Origin: Myxococcota bacterium
GTDB taxonomy: Bacteria > Myxococcota_C > UBA6777
DNA: 57,885 bases
Reading direction: 5' to 3'
NCBI GenBank assembly: GCA_023150835.1
Contig: JAKLKB010000026.1
Location: forward strand, 1-57,885
Shown piece after piece: positions 14,359-24,605 of the stretch (within the stretch, counting starts at the first letter, position 1; each line of letters starts with the position of its first letter). The translations under genes and the position numbers were made by a program. Under the pieces are notes generated by a model. That model did not search any database, was not told the origin of the DNA, and saw only the letters and a program-made list of their open reading frames with translations.

Positions 14359-17160
14359 ATGCAAAAAGCAAAGAATCGCGTGTTGTGGCTGATCGGATTG
14401 TTGTTCACGATCAGCGCGTGCCAGATGAATACAGAGACGACGGAACTCGCCCGCACTTTTCAACCGATCATCGGCGGAAAAAAAGACCTAAGCAATCCTG
14501 CGGTGGGTGCGCTTTCTGTGCAACGCCAGCAAACCTTTTGTACGGGAACCTTGATTACACCGCGCCTTGTGTTGACAGCGGCGCACTGTGTGGATGCGGT
14601 CAACCAATACCGCAACCAAGGAGCGACCGTCGAATTCCGTATCGATATCCCCTCAGGAACAAGCTTTCGCAGCGAATACCAAGTTGTCCAATCGACACAA
14701 AACCATCCCAATTGGTCAGGAACCAGCGGCTCCGTAAGCAACGACATCGGCGTGCTGATCTTGACCAAAAACGTGACGGCCACCCCACCGATGGCGATCA
14801 ACACCGATCCGATGAACAACACATGGGTAGGCCGCGATCTGTTCTTCCTTGGCTACGGCCTGATCCAAACTCGCCCAAGTATCGTCTCTGCCGATCAAAA
14901 ATACAGCACAAATATCCCGATCTCACGGGTTTCTACAACTACTTTTGAAAACTACAAAGCCGGAACCAGCGTATGCAGCGGAGATTCAGGTGGCCCCGCT
15001 TTCTACAGCGTCAACGGTACGCTCAAAGTCATGGGGGTCAACTCCTACGTCCAAGGCAGCGTGATCGGCGGACGCCAGCCCGCCTGCGACGGTTCCTCCA
15101 CCTCGATGCGTGTGGACGCCTATCTGTCTTGGCTCCAGCCGCTGATCAACCAATACGGCGGCAACTGTCAGATCGATAGTGATTGTGGGCCTTGCTACAC
15201 TTGCACGAGCGGCAAGTGCAATCGCCGCTACCCTGCGATCGTTCAAAACCTCTGCAAGCCTTGCAGCAAGCCTGATGATTGTGGCGGGCCACAAGATATC
15301 TGCGTCCGAACTCCCGATGGAAACCGCTGCGCCCAAGCCTGCGACATCCAAGGTTGTTGCCCCGAAGGTTATGCCTGCGGAGACTTTGGCGGACAGAAAC
15401 AATGTATTCCTTCGTCTGGTCAATGCGCACCTGCCGCTTGCACAGCCAAGACAGAGTGCGGCCCGGGCGAAGACTGTGTCGGTGGTTTTTGTAAGCCTGA
15501 ACCTGTGAACGTCGAAGCGGGAGCTTGCAAACCTTGCAACAACGGCACTTGTAACGCAGGACAGCGTTGTGCGGATCTCGGCGTCGGCGGGAAACGCTGC
15601 CTCCAAGCCTGCAAGGACGGGAACTTTTGCCCCGGCAACTACGACTGCAAAGATATCACAGGTGGCCGCTATTGTGTCCCACGCAACGATCTTTGCCCTT
15701 GCACCGCCAACACGGACTGCGACGCAGGCGAGATCTGCCAAAGCGCAAGCTGCCAAAAACCCGGCGGGGGAAAATTTGGTGACGCATGCAGCGCACAAAA
15801 GCCCTGTGCATCGGGCTATCAATGCACTCCCACCCAAGGAGGCGGCGATGTCTGCATCCAACCATGCGGTCCTTCGGCCCCGGGCGGCAACGGTTCTGCC
15901 CCCGGCAACCCGGGATCGTACTGCAACAACAACCAATGTATCCTCGGCGCACAATGCGCCAACGTCGGTGCCCCTCAGCCTGTTTGTTTCCCCCAACAAT
16001 GCACCTCTCAAGCAGACTGCACCAACGGCGGACAATGCACGCCCATCCAACAAGCCGGCATCAGCGTATGTTTGTGCAACGGCAACACGCAATGCAAAAC
16101 AGGCTACTGCAATACCGCTTTGTTTACGCAATTTTTCGGGCAACGTGTCGGTGCTTGCGCGAATCCTCCGACCGGCAATCCTAATGGTGGTTGTGATGCA
16201 GGAACGACCTGTAAAGACAGTCAAAATCCTACGCAAAACTGCGCAAGCAACAGCCAAGCCTGCATCTGTTTCCCTCAAGGCACCAAAGACGTCGGTGAAA
16301 ACTGCTCCCAAAGCGAGTTGTGCAAAGAGGGCCTTGTCTGCGTCAACACAGGCGCAAACAACGTCTGCCTAGAAACATGCACCCCCAACTCTCCCGGGCA
16401 ATGCAAATCAGGTGGCGCATGCAATATCCCCGCACAAGGCGGCACTTACTTTTGCGGCTGCAATGCACAAGCCCCCTGCGCAAGCGGCAAAACCTGCCGT
16501 CCTTTTGTGCCGGGTGCAGGGATCTGCACACCCAACGGCGCAACGCAAAACTGCGGAAACGGCACTTGCGAAGGCGCACTTGGTGAAAATTGCTCGACTT
16601 GCGCGCAAGATTGCGCTTGCACAAACGGGCGTCAGTGCATCAACAACCTCTGCCAAGATCCCGCTCCCGGGTGCGGTGACAAGGTCTGCGGAAACGGTGA
16701 GAATTGCACCAACTGCCCGAGCGATTGCGCATGTCCAAGCGGGAAAGAATGTCAAGCAGGCGTCTGCAAAGAACCCACCCCACAAAGCTGCGGAAACGGA
16801 AAGTGCGATACTGCGCAAGGCGAAAACTGCGGAAACTGCGCACAAGATTGTGGATGCCCACCCGATGGCGTCTGTCAAGAAGGAACCTGCAAAGCCCGTC
16901 CCTCCGAATCCACAACACCTGTCGATGGCGGAGATGTCGAAAAAGGCGGTGCATCCGATGAATCCACCGCACTCCCTTGTGCTGCTGCGGATCAGATCGT
17001 CCAATGCGATCCCAACGGCCAAAACTGCGCCAACATCTGCCCGCCCACAAAGACGGGATGTTCGGGCTGTAACGCACACTCAGAACCTGCTACACCTTCC
17101 GCATTTTTTGTGATGCTGTTGGTCTTGCTCCTGTTGCGGCGCCGAACCTTTTCGGCCTAA
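14359..17160 (+). CDS. Trypsin-like serine protease lipoprotein with Cys-rich repeats and MYXO-CTERM-like tail
   Basis: A 933-residue extracytoplasmic protein. The signal ends in a lipobox (ISAC, Cys21). The chymotrypsin-fold domain occupies about 36-265. It starts with an activation-like IIGG, and the triad is His76 (TAAHC), Asp129 (NDIGVL) and Ser210 (CSGDSGGP). About 600 residues of Cys-rich modules follow, with spacing as in the Myxococcus Cys-rich repeats, including near-identical units CGNGxCxxxxGENCxxCxxDC. The protein ends with Cys residues, a hydrophobic helix (FFVMLLVLLLL) and RRR, the layout of the MYXO-CTERM sorting signal. Both an N-terminal lipobox and this tail are present. The Cys-rich part is a clear relative of that in the next gene. 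Confidence 0.92.
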   Translation: MQKAKNRVLWLIGLLFTISACQMNTETTELARTFQPIIGGKKDLSNPAVGALSVQRQQTFCTGTLITPRLVLTAAHCVDAVNQYRNQGATVEFRIDIPSGTSFRSEYQVVQSTQNHPNWSGTSGSVSNDIGVLILTKNVTATPPMAINTDPMNNTWVGRDLFFLGYGLIQTRPSIVSADQKYSTNIPISRVSTTTFENYKAGTSVCSGDSGGPAFYSVNGTLKVMGVNSYVQGSVIGGRQPACDGSSTSMRVDAYLSWLQPLINQYGGNCQIDSDCGPCYTCTSGKCNRRYPAIVQNLCKPCSKPDDCGGPQDICVRTPDGNRCAQACDIQGCCPEGYACGDFGGQKQCIPSSGQCAPAACTAKTECGPGEDCVGGFCKPEPVNVEAGACKPCNNGTCNAGQRCADLGVGGKRCLQACKDGNFCPGNYDCKDITGGRYCVPRNDLCPCTANTDCDAGEICQSASCQKPGGGKFGDACSAQKPCASGYQCTPTQGGGDVCIQPCGPSAPGGNGSAPGNPGSYCNNNQCILGAQCANVGAPQPVCFPQQCTSQADCTNGGQCTPIQQAGISVCLCNGNTQCKTGYCNTALFTQFFGQRVGACANPPTGNPNGGCDAGTTCKDSQNPTQNCASNSQACICFPQGTKDVGENCSQSELCKEGLVCVNTGANNVCLETCTPNSPGQCKSGGACNIPAQGGTYFCGCNAQAPCASGKTCRPFVPGAGICTPNGATQNCGNGTCEGALGENCSTCAQDCACTNGRQCINNLCQDPAPGCGDKVCGNGENCTNCPSDCACPSGKECQAGVCKEPTPQSCGNGKCDTAQGENCGNCAQDCGCPPDGVCQEGTCKARPSESTTPVDGGDVEKGGASDESTALPCAAADQIVQCDPNGQNCANICPPTKTGCSGCNAHSEPATPSAFFVMLLVLLLLRRRTFSA

Positions 17161-17213
17161 ACACGGCACCGACACACGCCCACCAAACCACCCTCGAAAT
17201 TCTTTGACACTCG

Positions 17214-17263
17214 ATTTGCGGCCTCCCCTCTTGATCACCGCAGGCATAATTTGCGGCCTCCCC
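17214..17263 (+). repeat. 15-bp direct repeat pair upstream of the metalloprotease gene
   Basis: ATTTGCGGCCTCCCC occurs at 17214-17228 and again at 17249-17263, 35 bases apart. The pair lies about 120 bases before the metalloprotease start. TTGACA at 17204-17209 precedes it but no convincing -10 box follows. The repeat could be an operator pair or a chance duplication. Confidence 0.45.
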
Positions 17264-17381
17264 CCTTTTCGTCACAGACACAAACAGCTATCTTCGGTCG
17301 GATAACCCAAGCGCTCGTGCGCGATCACGACCCTCAAGCGCAAGGCCGTCTGAAAAGACCCGATCCAAGGAAGAGATCATC

Positions 17382-20132
17382 ATGCAAGTGTGTTGGCAAC
17401 AAGCTCTGCGCTTTGGCGTAGGTGCGATGATTGGTGTGTTGTGTGTATGGATGCTCACAGGCCCAACGGCGGTCTATGCGTGGAATCCGCTTGTTTTGAA
17501 TGGCGCTTGTGCCGAAAAGGGGACGCCTTGCAGTTCGACCGTCGGCAACGCAGGCGGCGAAAATGCCTGTTGCGATCCCGCAAACCCCCGAGCAGGCGGC
17601 TACAGCAGCGTTGAACAATGCGCAACGCGAAACGCTTGCGCAGGCGGGCGACCCTATAGATGGCTGAATCTTCCTGTGGTGTGGTTTTGGAACCCCAACG
17701 GACTCTCAGCGGGCTTTCGTAGTCGCAACGAGGCGCAGTATGAAAGCGCACTCAAGGCCGCTTGGGATGCTTGGAACAAGCCGACGTGTACCTCTTTTCA
17801 ACACCGCTACGGCGGACGCACCACCAAAGGCGGCGATCGCAACGACAAAACCGTCGTGATCTACTTCCCCACACAAACCGAATGGGCGCAGTTTGGGGCG
17901 GGAAACTCGACCCTCGCCTTTGCACGACCCAACCCCACAAGCAGCGATGGCCGCCTTGAAGATGGAGATGTGATCTTCAATCCCAACGTGGGCTGGGGTA
18001 CTTCACCCGTTCAACGTTCGGAGTACGACTTTCTCGCCGTAGCAGCGCACGAGATCGGCCATGCCATCGGCCTCGGACATAGCCAGTTTACGGGCGCTTT
18101 GATGTACTACGCAACACGCGGTAGCGGCGAAGAATGGAGCCGCTTGGGTGGAAAACTTCCCGCCGATGATGAAACAGCCATCTGTACGACCTATCCAAGC
18201 CTCAACTGCGCCCAACCCTCGGACTGTGGGGGATGTTTTACTTGTGGCACAGGCGGAAAGTGCGTCATCAAATCGATCCCACTGGCTCGCAATCTGTGTA
18301 AACCATGCACAAAGCCCGATGATTGCGGTGGATTGCAAGATATCTGTGTCCGAACCCCCGATGGCAACCGTTGCGCCCAATCCTGCGACAACAACGGCTG
18401 TTGCCCAGACGGATATCGCTGTTCTGATGTCGGAAACGGCCTGCGGATGTGCATCCCCGACTCAGGCCGCTGCCCCCCCATCTCGTGTACAACCTCCGCC
18501 GAATGCGGCCCGGGAGAGCAATGCGCCAACGGCACATGTTCCCCCCCTGTTGTCTCCCTAAAGTCGGGCGTTTGCACGCTCTGCCCCAAAGGCACCTGCC
18601 CCAACCAAACAGGGTGCTTTGATATCGATGGCGAAAAACGATGCCTCCAACCTTGCGTCGCTGACAACTTCTGCCCACAAGGCTATGTCTGCGGATTGTC
18701 TAGCACCTTGGGCCGCCAATGCGTACCTGAAAAAGGATTCTGCGCTTGCACCAAAGACGAGGACTGTCCCCCCACCCAACGCTGCGAAAGCGGAAACTGC
18801 CGTATCCCGGGTGGCGGAAAATACTTTGATATCTGCACTGACAAAAAGCCCTGTGGCCCCGGCTACAACTGCCTCGAACTCCAAAATGGCAACAAAGCCT
18901 GCCTTCAACTTTGCGGGGCCAACGCCCCTCCCCACTCAGGACTCCCCGGCACCCCGGGCGCTCCCTGCAACAACGGCCAATGCTCCCAAGGCGCTCAGTG
19001 TTTTTCTCTAGGTGCGGGGAGCAATGTCTGCTTTCCTGAGTCCTGCAACAACGGTGTCTGCACCAGCGGCGGTCAATGCTTCCAGATCCCCCGCGTAGGC
19101 AACAACTGCCTTTGTCAAAAAGATGGCGACTGCACCACAGGCTTTTGCAACACCGCGATCCTCAGCCAGATCTTTGGCGGTTCCTACGGTGCTTGCGCTC
19201 CCAAACCTGACAACTACCCGTGCGAAAAAGACTTTTTGTGCCTTGACTTTTCCACCAGCAAAGGCTGCACAGGACAAAGCCAAGCCTGCGTTTGTCGCCC
19301 GGGACCCAACGTCAAAACCCGCGCAGTAGGCGACACTTGCAACGCCTATATCGAAGACTGCAAACCCGAAGCCGACTGCGTCGCAAGCAGCAACTCCCCA
19401 CGAGACGGCCTCTGCAACGAACGCTGTAACCCCCGAATCACCGGCCAATGCAAATCAGGCGGAGGTTGTATCATCCAAGGTGCAAACAGCTTTTATTGCG
19501 GTTGCAGCACACAAGTCTCCTGTCCACAAGGCAGCGAATGCCGCAACATCAACCCCTTTACAGGACAAGGTATGTGTGCCAGCGCTGCCCTCGACTGCGG
19601 CAACAAGACCTGCCAAGCCGACAAAGGCGAAGATTGCACCACCTGCCCCGCCGATTGCGCTTGTCAAAATGGCCTCACTTGCCAAACAGGTGCTTGTGTC
19701 GCTGCGGGTTCTTGTGGCAACGGAACCTGCGAAGCTGACAAAGGCGAACACTGCGGCTCTTGCTCCGCCGACTGCGCCTGTCCAAACGGGCAATCTTGTC
19801 AAAACAACACTTGCCAAACCATCCCCACCCAAACCTGCGGAGATGGAAAATGCGAGGCCGACAAAGGCGAACACTGCGGCTCTTGCACCGCTGACTGCGC
19901 CTGTCCAAACGGGCAATCTTGTCAAAACAACATCTGCAAAACGCCCGCTCCTAGCCTGCCCTGCCCCGCCGAGGAACAACGCGAAGAATGCGACGTCGAA
20001 GGCAACAACTGTGCAATGGTTTGCGTCACCCCCAACACAGGCTGCGGATGCCAAAGCACTCCCTTCAACCAACCCGTCCTGTGGTTCGGCCTTTTGTTCT
20101 TTCTGCTGCCCCATCTCCGCCGCAAGCCCTAA
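17382..20132 (+). CDS. Matrixin-like zinc metalloprotease with Cys-rich repeats and MYXO-CTERM-like tail
   Basis: A 916-residue secreted protein, with AAGGAAGAG before the start and a signal peptide ending near VYAW. The catalytic domain (about 90-260) has the metzincin zinc motif HEIGHAIGLGH (His223, Glu224, His227, His233) and a downstream Met (ALMYY, Met241) suited to a Met-turn. The remaining 650 residues are Cys-rich modules that match those of the preceding trypsin-like protein almost block for block (for example CKPCTKPDDCGG, DICVRTPDGNRCAQ). The end carries GCGCQ, a hydrophobic helix and RRK, like MYXO-CTERM. The two genes appear to come from duplication followed by replacement of the catalytic domain. 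Confidence 0.92.
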   Translation: MQVCWQQALRFGVGAMIGVLCVWMLTGPTAVYAWNPLVLNGACAEKGTPCSSTVGNAGGENACCDPANPRAGGYSSVEQCATRNACAGGRPYRWLNLPVVWFWNPNGLSAGFRSRNEAQYESALKAAWDAWNKPTCTSFQHRYGGRTTKGGDRNDKTVVIYFPTQTEWAQFGAGNSTLAFARPNPTSSDGRLEDGDVIFNPNVGWGTSPVQRSEYDFLAVAAHEIGHAIGLGHSQFTGALMYYATRGSGEEWSRLGGKLPADDETAICTTYPSLNCAQPSDCGGCFTCGTGGKCVIKSIPLARNLCKPCTKPDDCGGLQDICVRTPDGNRCAQSCDNNGCCPDGYRCSDVGNGLRMCIPDSGRCPPISCTTSAECGPGEQCANGTCSPPVVSLKSGVCTLCPKGTCPNQTGCFDIDGEKRCLQPCVADNFCPQGYVCGLSSTLGRQCVPEKGFCACTKDEDCPPTQRCESGNCRIPGGGKYFDICTDKKPCGPGYNCLELQNGNKACLQLCGANAPPHSGLPGTPGAPCNNGQCSQGAQCFSLGAGSNVCFPESCNNGVCTSGGQCFQIPRVGNNCLCQKDGDCTTGFCNTAILSQIFGGSYGACAPKPDNYPCEKDFLCLDFSTSKGCTGQSQACVCRPGPNVKTRAVGDTCNAYIEDCKPEADCVASSNSPRDGLCNERCNPRITGQCKSGGGCIIQGANSFYCGCSTQVSCPQGSECRNINPFTGQGMCASAALDCGNKTCQADKGEDCTTCPADCACQNGLTCQTGACVAAGSCGNGTCEADKGEHCGSCSADCACPNGQSCQNNTCQTIPTQTCGDGKCEADKGEHCGSCTADCACPNGQSCQNNICKTPAPSLPCPAEEQREECDVEGNNCAMVCVTPNTGCGCQSTPFNQPVLWFGLLFFLLPHLRRKP

Positions 20133-20396
20133 CCACCGCCTTGTTCACAACGCCCACGCCACAGAAAAAAGAAAGAACAGAATAAGTGGGTGGCCCGATA
20201 CGTCTTTTAGCGTGCTGAAAAGCAGGTGGCTTGTTCGTGATCGCATCACCTCCAACAAACACAACGCTTTTCCCCGCAAGGCGCCAGACAGAAAAGGACG
20301 AGAGACCGCCATGGAGGCACAACGCACCCAACAAGACGTTCGCCCTTTCCCCGCACAAGCCCGTGCATTCTTCACCACTTGCGTCGAGATAAAGCC

Positions 20397-23300
20397 ATGA
20401 GAAATTACCGTTCCAGCGATTCCATCGAGGCTTTCGTTTTTAACGAAGAAACTCTCCACGCAGGAACCCGAGAAACACCCGCTGCTCTTCCTACGCACAC
20501 TCTTGCTGCCCTCACGCAACCCACCCTCTTGCACGAAGTCTTTGAGCGCCAAGTACGCCTCACCCCCGACAACGTGGCTGTCGAGTTTTTTGAAAAACGA
20601 CAACAACTCACCTACCGACAACTCAATGAAAAAGCCGATGCCATCGCAGTCCTATTGAAAGAACGTGGAATCAAAGCCAACGAGATCGTCGGACTTTATC
20701 TGCCCCGCAGCATCGAGCTTTACATCGCGATGCTCGGCATACTCAAAGCCGGAGGAGCTTATCTCCCGATCGATGTCGAATTTCCCGAAGAACGTATCCT
20801 CTTTACACTCGAAGATGCCGAAGCCCGCTTGGTGATCACGCACCAGCCGCTACTTCAACGCCTACAAAACAGCCCGAGCGAACCTCTTGAAATCCAAGAG
20901 TTGTTGCTGCAAGCCACCCAAATCACCCAAGACGATATCTGGCAGATCCGACAACAACGTGGAAATCCCCAAGATCTTTGTTATATCATCTACACTTCTG
21001 GCACAACAGGCCGTCCCAAGGGCGTTTGCATCTCTCACCTCAACGTCATGACGTTCGTTCAAGCGATCATCGATTTGTACGAGATGAACGAACAAGATCG
21101 CGTACTGCAAGGCTTTTCGACCGCGTTTGATGCCTCCCTCGAAGAGATCTGGATGGCCTTTTCCGCAGGCGGAACCTTGGTGATCGGCACACAAGACACC
21201 ATGCGCGCCGTCGACGAACTCCCCCACAAGCTCCGAGAAATGGAGATCTCCGCTTTCTCCACCGTCCCGACATTGCTCGGCGTCATGGCCAAAGAAGAAC
21301 TCCCCGCCTTGCGCCTGTTGATCTTTGGTGGAGAAGCCGCCCGCGCAGACATCATCGAAAAATGGGCGGCTCCACACCGGCGATTGATGAACGGCTACGG
21401 GCCGACCGAGTGTTCCGTAGTCTGCACCTTTACATGGTGTCAGCCCCACGAACCCGTCACCATCGGCGGCCCCCTCCCTCGCTACGAGATCGCCGTCATG
21501 GACGCCCAACTTCAAAAAGTCCCGCACGGCCAAGAAGGCGAACTGTGCGTCGGAGGCCCCGGCGTCTCTTTGTTGGGCTATCTGAAACGTCCCGATCTGA
21601 ATAAAGAAAAATTCTTTACTCAAAACGGCATCCGCTACTATCGGACAGGCGACCTTGTCCGGCTCAACGATCAAGGCAAGCTGCTCTACTTGGGGCGCAT
21701 CGACTCACAAGTCAAGATTCGCGGATACCGCGTAGAACTCGAAGAGATCGAAACACATCTCATCCAAGCGCTTACCCGCACAAACGATCTCAACCATCGC
21801 TGCGAGGGCGCGATCGTCGCCGTTCAACAAGACGAAACGGGCGCCCCCCATCTCGTGGCCTTTTTGCTCCAAGAGCAGCCTTCTCCCTTTTCGATCCAAA
21901 CGCTCTTGGCTCCTTTGCGCGAAAAGATGCCCTCCTACATGATCCCAACGCAGGTCGTCTCGCTCGCCCCCACCGCCATCCCGCGCATGAACAGCGGAAA
22001 AGTCGATCGCCGCGCACTACCCGCCTTTTCTGCCTGCACAGCCTTGAGCCACGAAGCCGCCGATACCTCGTGGGATTCTCCCCTCGCAGAGGGCGCTTCG
22101 ACAGAACAACGCCTTCACCATATCTGGCGCAGCGTCCTACAACAGCCGATCGGCCTCGAAGACTCCTTCTTTGATTGGGGCGGAAACTCCGTTCTTGCCG
22201 CCCAAGTCATCTCGCGCTGCCGCCAAGACGCCGAACTCTCGATCCTCAGCATCCGCGATCTCTATCAACATGAAAATGTTCGTAAATTACTTCTGCGCTT
22301 GCGCGAGCGCCAACAAGCCTTGCGCCCCCAAAACGCTCCAAACCAAGCGTCTTTCACTGACGCCTCCACCCACACAGGCTCCCAAGCTCTCCCCAAACCC
22401 TACCGCGTGGCTTACACCAAGTTTTTGGCGGTTGCCACTTCGCAGCTTGCCTTGATGCTGGTGGGTCTGCTCGCTGGCTCGATCTTCTTCTTTGGCAGCA
22501 TCTACACCGCCTTCCATCTGACCAAACAGACCTACAACGCCTCGCCTGCTCAGCTCCCCTCCTTCGGCCCGCTGCTGTGGGTCGGGGCCGCGATCGCATT
22601 CTTCTTGCTTTTGCCTGCGCTATTTTTTGTCGGTGGCGTGTTCTGGGCGCTCTTTGTCAAGTGGGTATTGGTGGGACGATTTGAAGAAGGAGATTATCCT
22701 GTTTGGAGTTGGGGATATTTCCGATGGTGGATCCATAAAACCCTGATGGGTCCTGCCCGAGCCTTGGCCGAATCTTTTGTGGGGACGCCCTTTGCGCCGT
22801 TCTTTTATCGCATCTTGGGCGCAAAGATCGGAAAAGACGTATACATCGGCATTCCGCTTCACGAACCCGACCTGCTCACGATCGGAGACGGAGCCACTCT
22901 TTCGGATGGCGCGAACCTTCGCACGCATGCGTTTGAGCGTGGCATCCTCAAACTGCGGCGCATCCATATCGGTGCGCATACATTTGTCGGTTCACAAGCC
23001 ATCGTACGAGGTGGGGCGCGGATGGAAGAAGGCTCTCGCCTGCATCCGCTTTCTTGCCTGATCGAAAACACCGTCTGTCCGCCTTCTTCCGAATGGCGTG
23101 GCTCTCCTGCCGCGCCGATCCAAGAACCCACCAACCTAACCACGCTGCTCGACCAACACGACCAACAAACTCGTCCCGAGGCTGGCTGGGGACGTTTCCG
23201 AGATCGTCTGAGTGTCTTCTTTTGGCAATCCGCCTACTCTTACGTCTTTCAGCTCATCCGCAGCGTCCCTTACCTGATTGAATTTGCTGCATTACTGGCC

Positions 23301-24605
23301 CTACAGTACACAACAGGCGCAGTCCTCGCGCTCAACCTCTGGATCTTGCTCCCTGCCACCTTGTTGTTCTCAACGCTGCGTTTCTATCTGTTGCTCGCAT
23401 CGATCATCGCTGCAAAGTGGCTGCTCACAGGCCGCGCCGTCGCTGGAACGTACGCGATCAACAGCCGAGAGTTTGTGAAACGCTGGTTTACAGCGCGCCT
23501 GATGCACTTGTTTGTCGATCCGGGCGGAACTCGCGGTGTCACCGAAACGATGCTGATGCCCTACGCTTGCCGTTGGTTGGGCATGAAAGTTGGGAAGAAC
23601 TCGGAGATATCGGATGCTCGCGGATGGCAGCCTGATCTGATCTCGATCGGTGACGGCGTGATGATCGCGGACGCTTGTTATATCGGCGCTCCTGTGATCC
23701 ATCGCGGTCTGATCACCTTGGCAGAAGTGCAGATCGGAGATCGCTGCTTTGTCGCCAACGCCGCACACATCCCGATCACCACCCCCCGCGTGGAAAACGG
23801 TTGCCTTGTCGGTGTTCTCTCCATCGCGCCCGATAAAATGGAAGTCGGAAGCGACTGGTTGGGTTCTCCTCCCATGCGACTTCCTCGCCGTATTCGTCAT
23901 ACTCCTCCCGATGCGCTCACATGGCATCCTCCCAAACATCTGATCATCGCACGCGGCATCTTCAACTATTTCAAGATGGTCACACCCGGAATGCTCCCCG
24001 AGATGCTCTTTTGGATCACGCTCAAGATCAGCGTCCTCGCTTACTTGAGCGCCTCGCTGGCGGCCTTCTTCCTGCTGTTTCCCCTGATCATGTTTGCCTC
24101 GACCTTCGCCACATTGATGTTGCCTGTCGCCGCCAAGTGGCTTTTAATCGGCCGCTACAAAAGCGGCGAACGCTTCTTTTGGACGTATTGGATGTGGCGC
24201 TCCGAAGTGGCCTACGAGATCGAACTCTTCATCATGTCCAGCTTTGGCGAAGCCCTTGGAGGAACCCCGCTCATGGCTTGGTGGTACCGCATCAAAGGAA
24301 CCCAGATCGGCAAAGCCGTTTGTATCTTTGGAGGTGTCGTCATGGAGGCCGATCTCACAACGATTGGAGATTACACCTGCATCGAAGGATTCTTACAAAC
24401 TCACCTGTTCGAAGATCGCGTCATGAAGCTCGATGAAGTCCGTATCGGCTCCGATTGCACCGTTGGAAACGAAGCTTGCGTTCTCTATTCCTCGAAGATG
24501 GGCGACTGCTCCAGCCTCGCTGATCTTTCGCTGATTATGAAAAGCGAAACCTTCTTACCGAACCACCACTACCGTGGTATCCCCGCAGAAAACGTCCCCG
24601 CTTAA
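20397..24605 (+). CDS. Pls-type (epsilon-poly-lysine synthetase-like) NRPS membrane enzyme
   Basis: A 1402-residue single-module synthetase. The adenylation domain (about 45-540) has YTSGTTGRPKGV (A3), NGYGPTE (A5), YRTGDL (A7), the core GYRVELEEIE (A8) and NSGKVDRRAL (A10). The carrier domain has WGGNSVL with Ser598 for the phosphopantetheine arm. There is no condensation or thioesterase domain. The rest alternates three pairs of membrane helices with three left-handed-beta-helix-like segments (for example AKIGKDVYIGI, MKVGKNSEISD, TQIGKAVCIFG). This is the layout of Pls, which joins lysines by isopeptide bonds at the inner membrane. Reading the pocket residues by hand gives D245, A246, E249, S288, I309, G311, G333, V341, V342, K535. 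ATG 20397 is chosen; an alternative TTG lies at 20379. Confidence 0.88.
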   Translation: MRNYRSSDSIEAFVFNEETLHAGTRETPAALPTHTLAALTQPTLLHEVFERQVRLTPDNVAVEFFEKRQQLTYRQLNEKADAIAVLLKERGIKANEIVGLYLPRSIELYIAMLGILKAGGAYLPIDVEFPEERILFTLEDAEARLVITHQPLLQRLQNSPSEPLEIQELLLQATQITQDDIWQIRQQRGNPQDLCYIIYTSGTTGRPKGVCISHLNVMTFVQAIIDLYEMNEQDRVLQGFSTAFDASLEEIWMAFSAGGTLVIGTQDTMRAVDELPHKLREMEISAFSTVPTLLGVMAKEELPALRLLIFGGEAARADIIEKWAAPHRRLMNGYGPTECSVVCTFTWCQPHEPVTIGGPLPRYEIAVMDAQLQKVPHGQEGELCVGGPGVSLLGYLKRPDLNKEKFFTQNGIRYYRTGDLVRLNDQGKLLYLGRIDSQVKIRGYRVELEEIETHLIQALTRTNDLNHRCEGAIVAVQQDETGAPHLVAFLLQEQPSPFSIQTLLAPLREKMPSYMIPTQVVSLAPTAIPRMNSGKVDRRALPAFSACTALSHEAADTSWDSPLAEGASTEQRLHHIWRSVLQQPIGLEDSFFDWGGNSVLAAQVISRCRQDAELSILSIRDLYQHENVRKLLLRLRERQQALRPQNAPNQASFTDASTHTGSQALPKPYRVAYTKFLAVATSQLALMLVGLLAGSIFFFGSIYTAFHLTKQTYNASPAQLPSFGPLLWVGAAIAFFLLLPALFFVGGVFWALFVKWVLVGRFEEGDYPVWSWGYFRWWIHKTLMGPARALAESFVGTPFAPFFYRILGAKIGKDVYIGIPLHEPDLLTIGDGATLSDGANLRTHAFERGILKLRRIHIGAHTFVGSQAIVRGGARMEEGSRLHPLSCLIENTVCPPSSEWRGSPAAPIQEPTNLTTLLDQHDQQTRPEAGWGRFRDRLSVFFWQSAYSYVFQLIRSVPYLIEFAALLALQYTTGAVLALNLWILLPATLLFSTLRFYLLLASIIAAKWLLTGRAVAGTYAINSREFVKRWFTARLMHLFVDPGGTRGVTETMLMPYACRWLGMKVGKNSEISDARGWQPDLISIGDGVMIADACYIGAPVIHRGLITLAEVQIGDRCFVANAAHIPITTPRVENGCLVGVLSIAPDKMEVGSDWLGSPPMRLPRRIRHTPPDALTWHPPKHLIIARGIFNYFKMVTPGMLPEMLFWITLKISVLAYLSASLAAFFLLFPLIMFASTFATLMLPVAAKWLLIGRYKSGERFFWTYWMWRSEVAYEIELFIMSSFGEALGGTPLMAWWYRIKGTQIGKAVCIFGGVVMEADLTTIGDYTCIEGFLQTHLFEDRVMKLDEVRIGSDCTVGNEACVLYSSKMGDCSSLADLSLIMKSETFLPNHHYRGIPAENVPA

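Noticed and set aside
14986-16311. 441-residue minus-strand frame inside the trypsin-like protease gene
   Set aside because: Shadow of a Cys-rich gene in which reverse codons give Ala/Arg/Thr-rich sequence; it has no ribosome site or domain.
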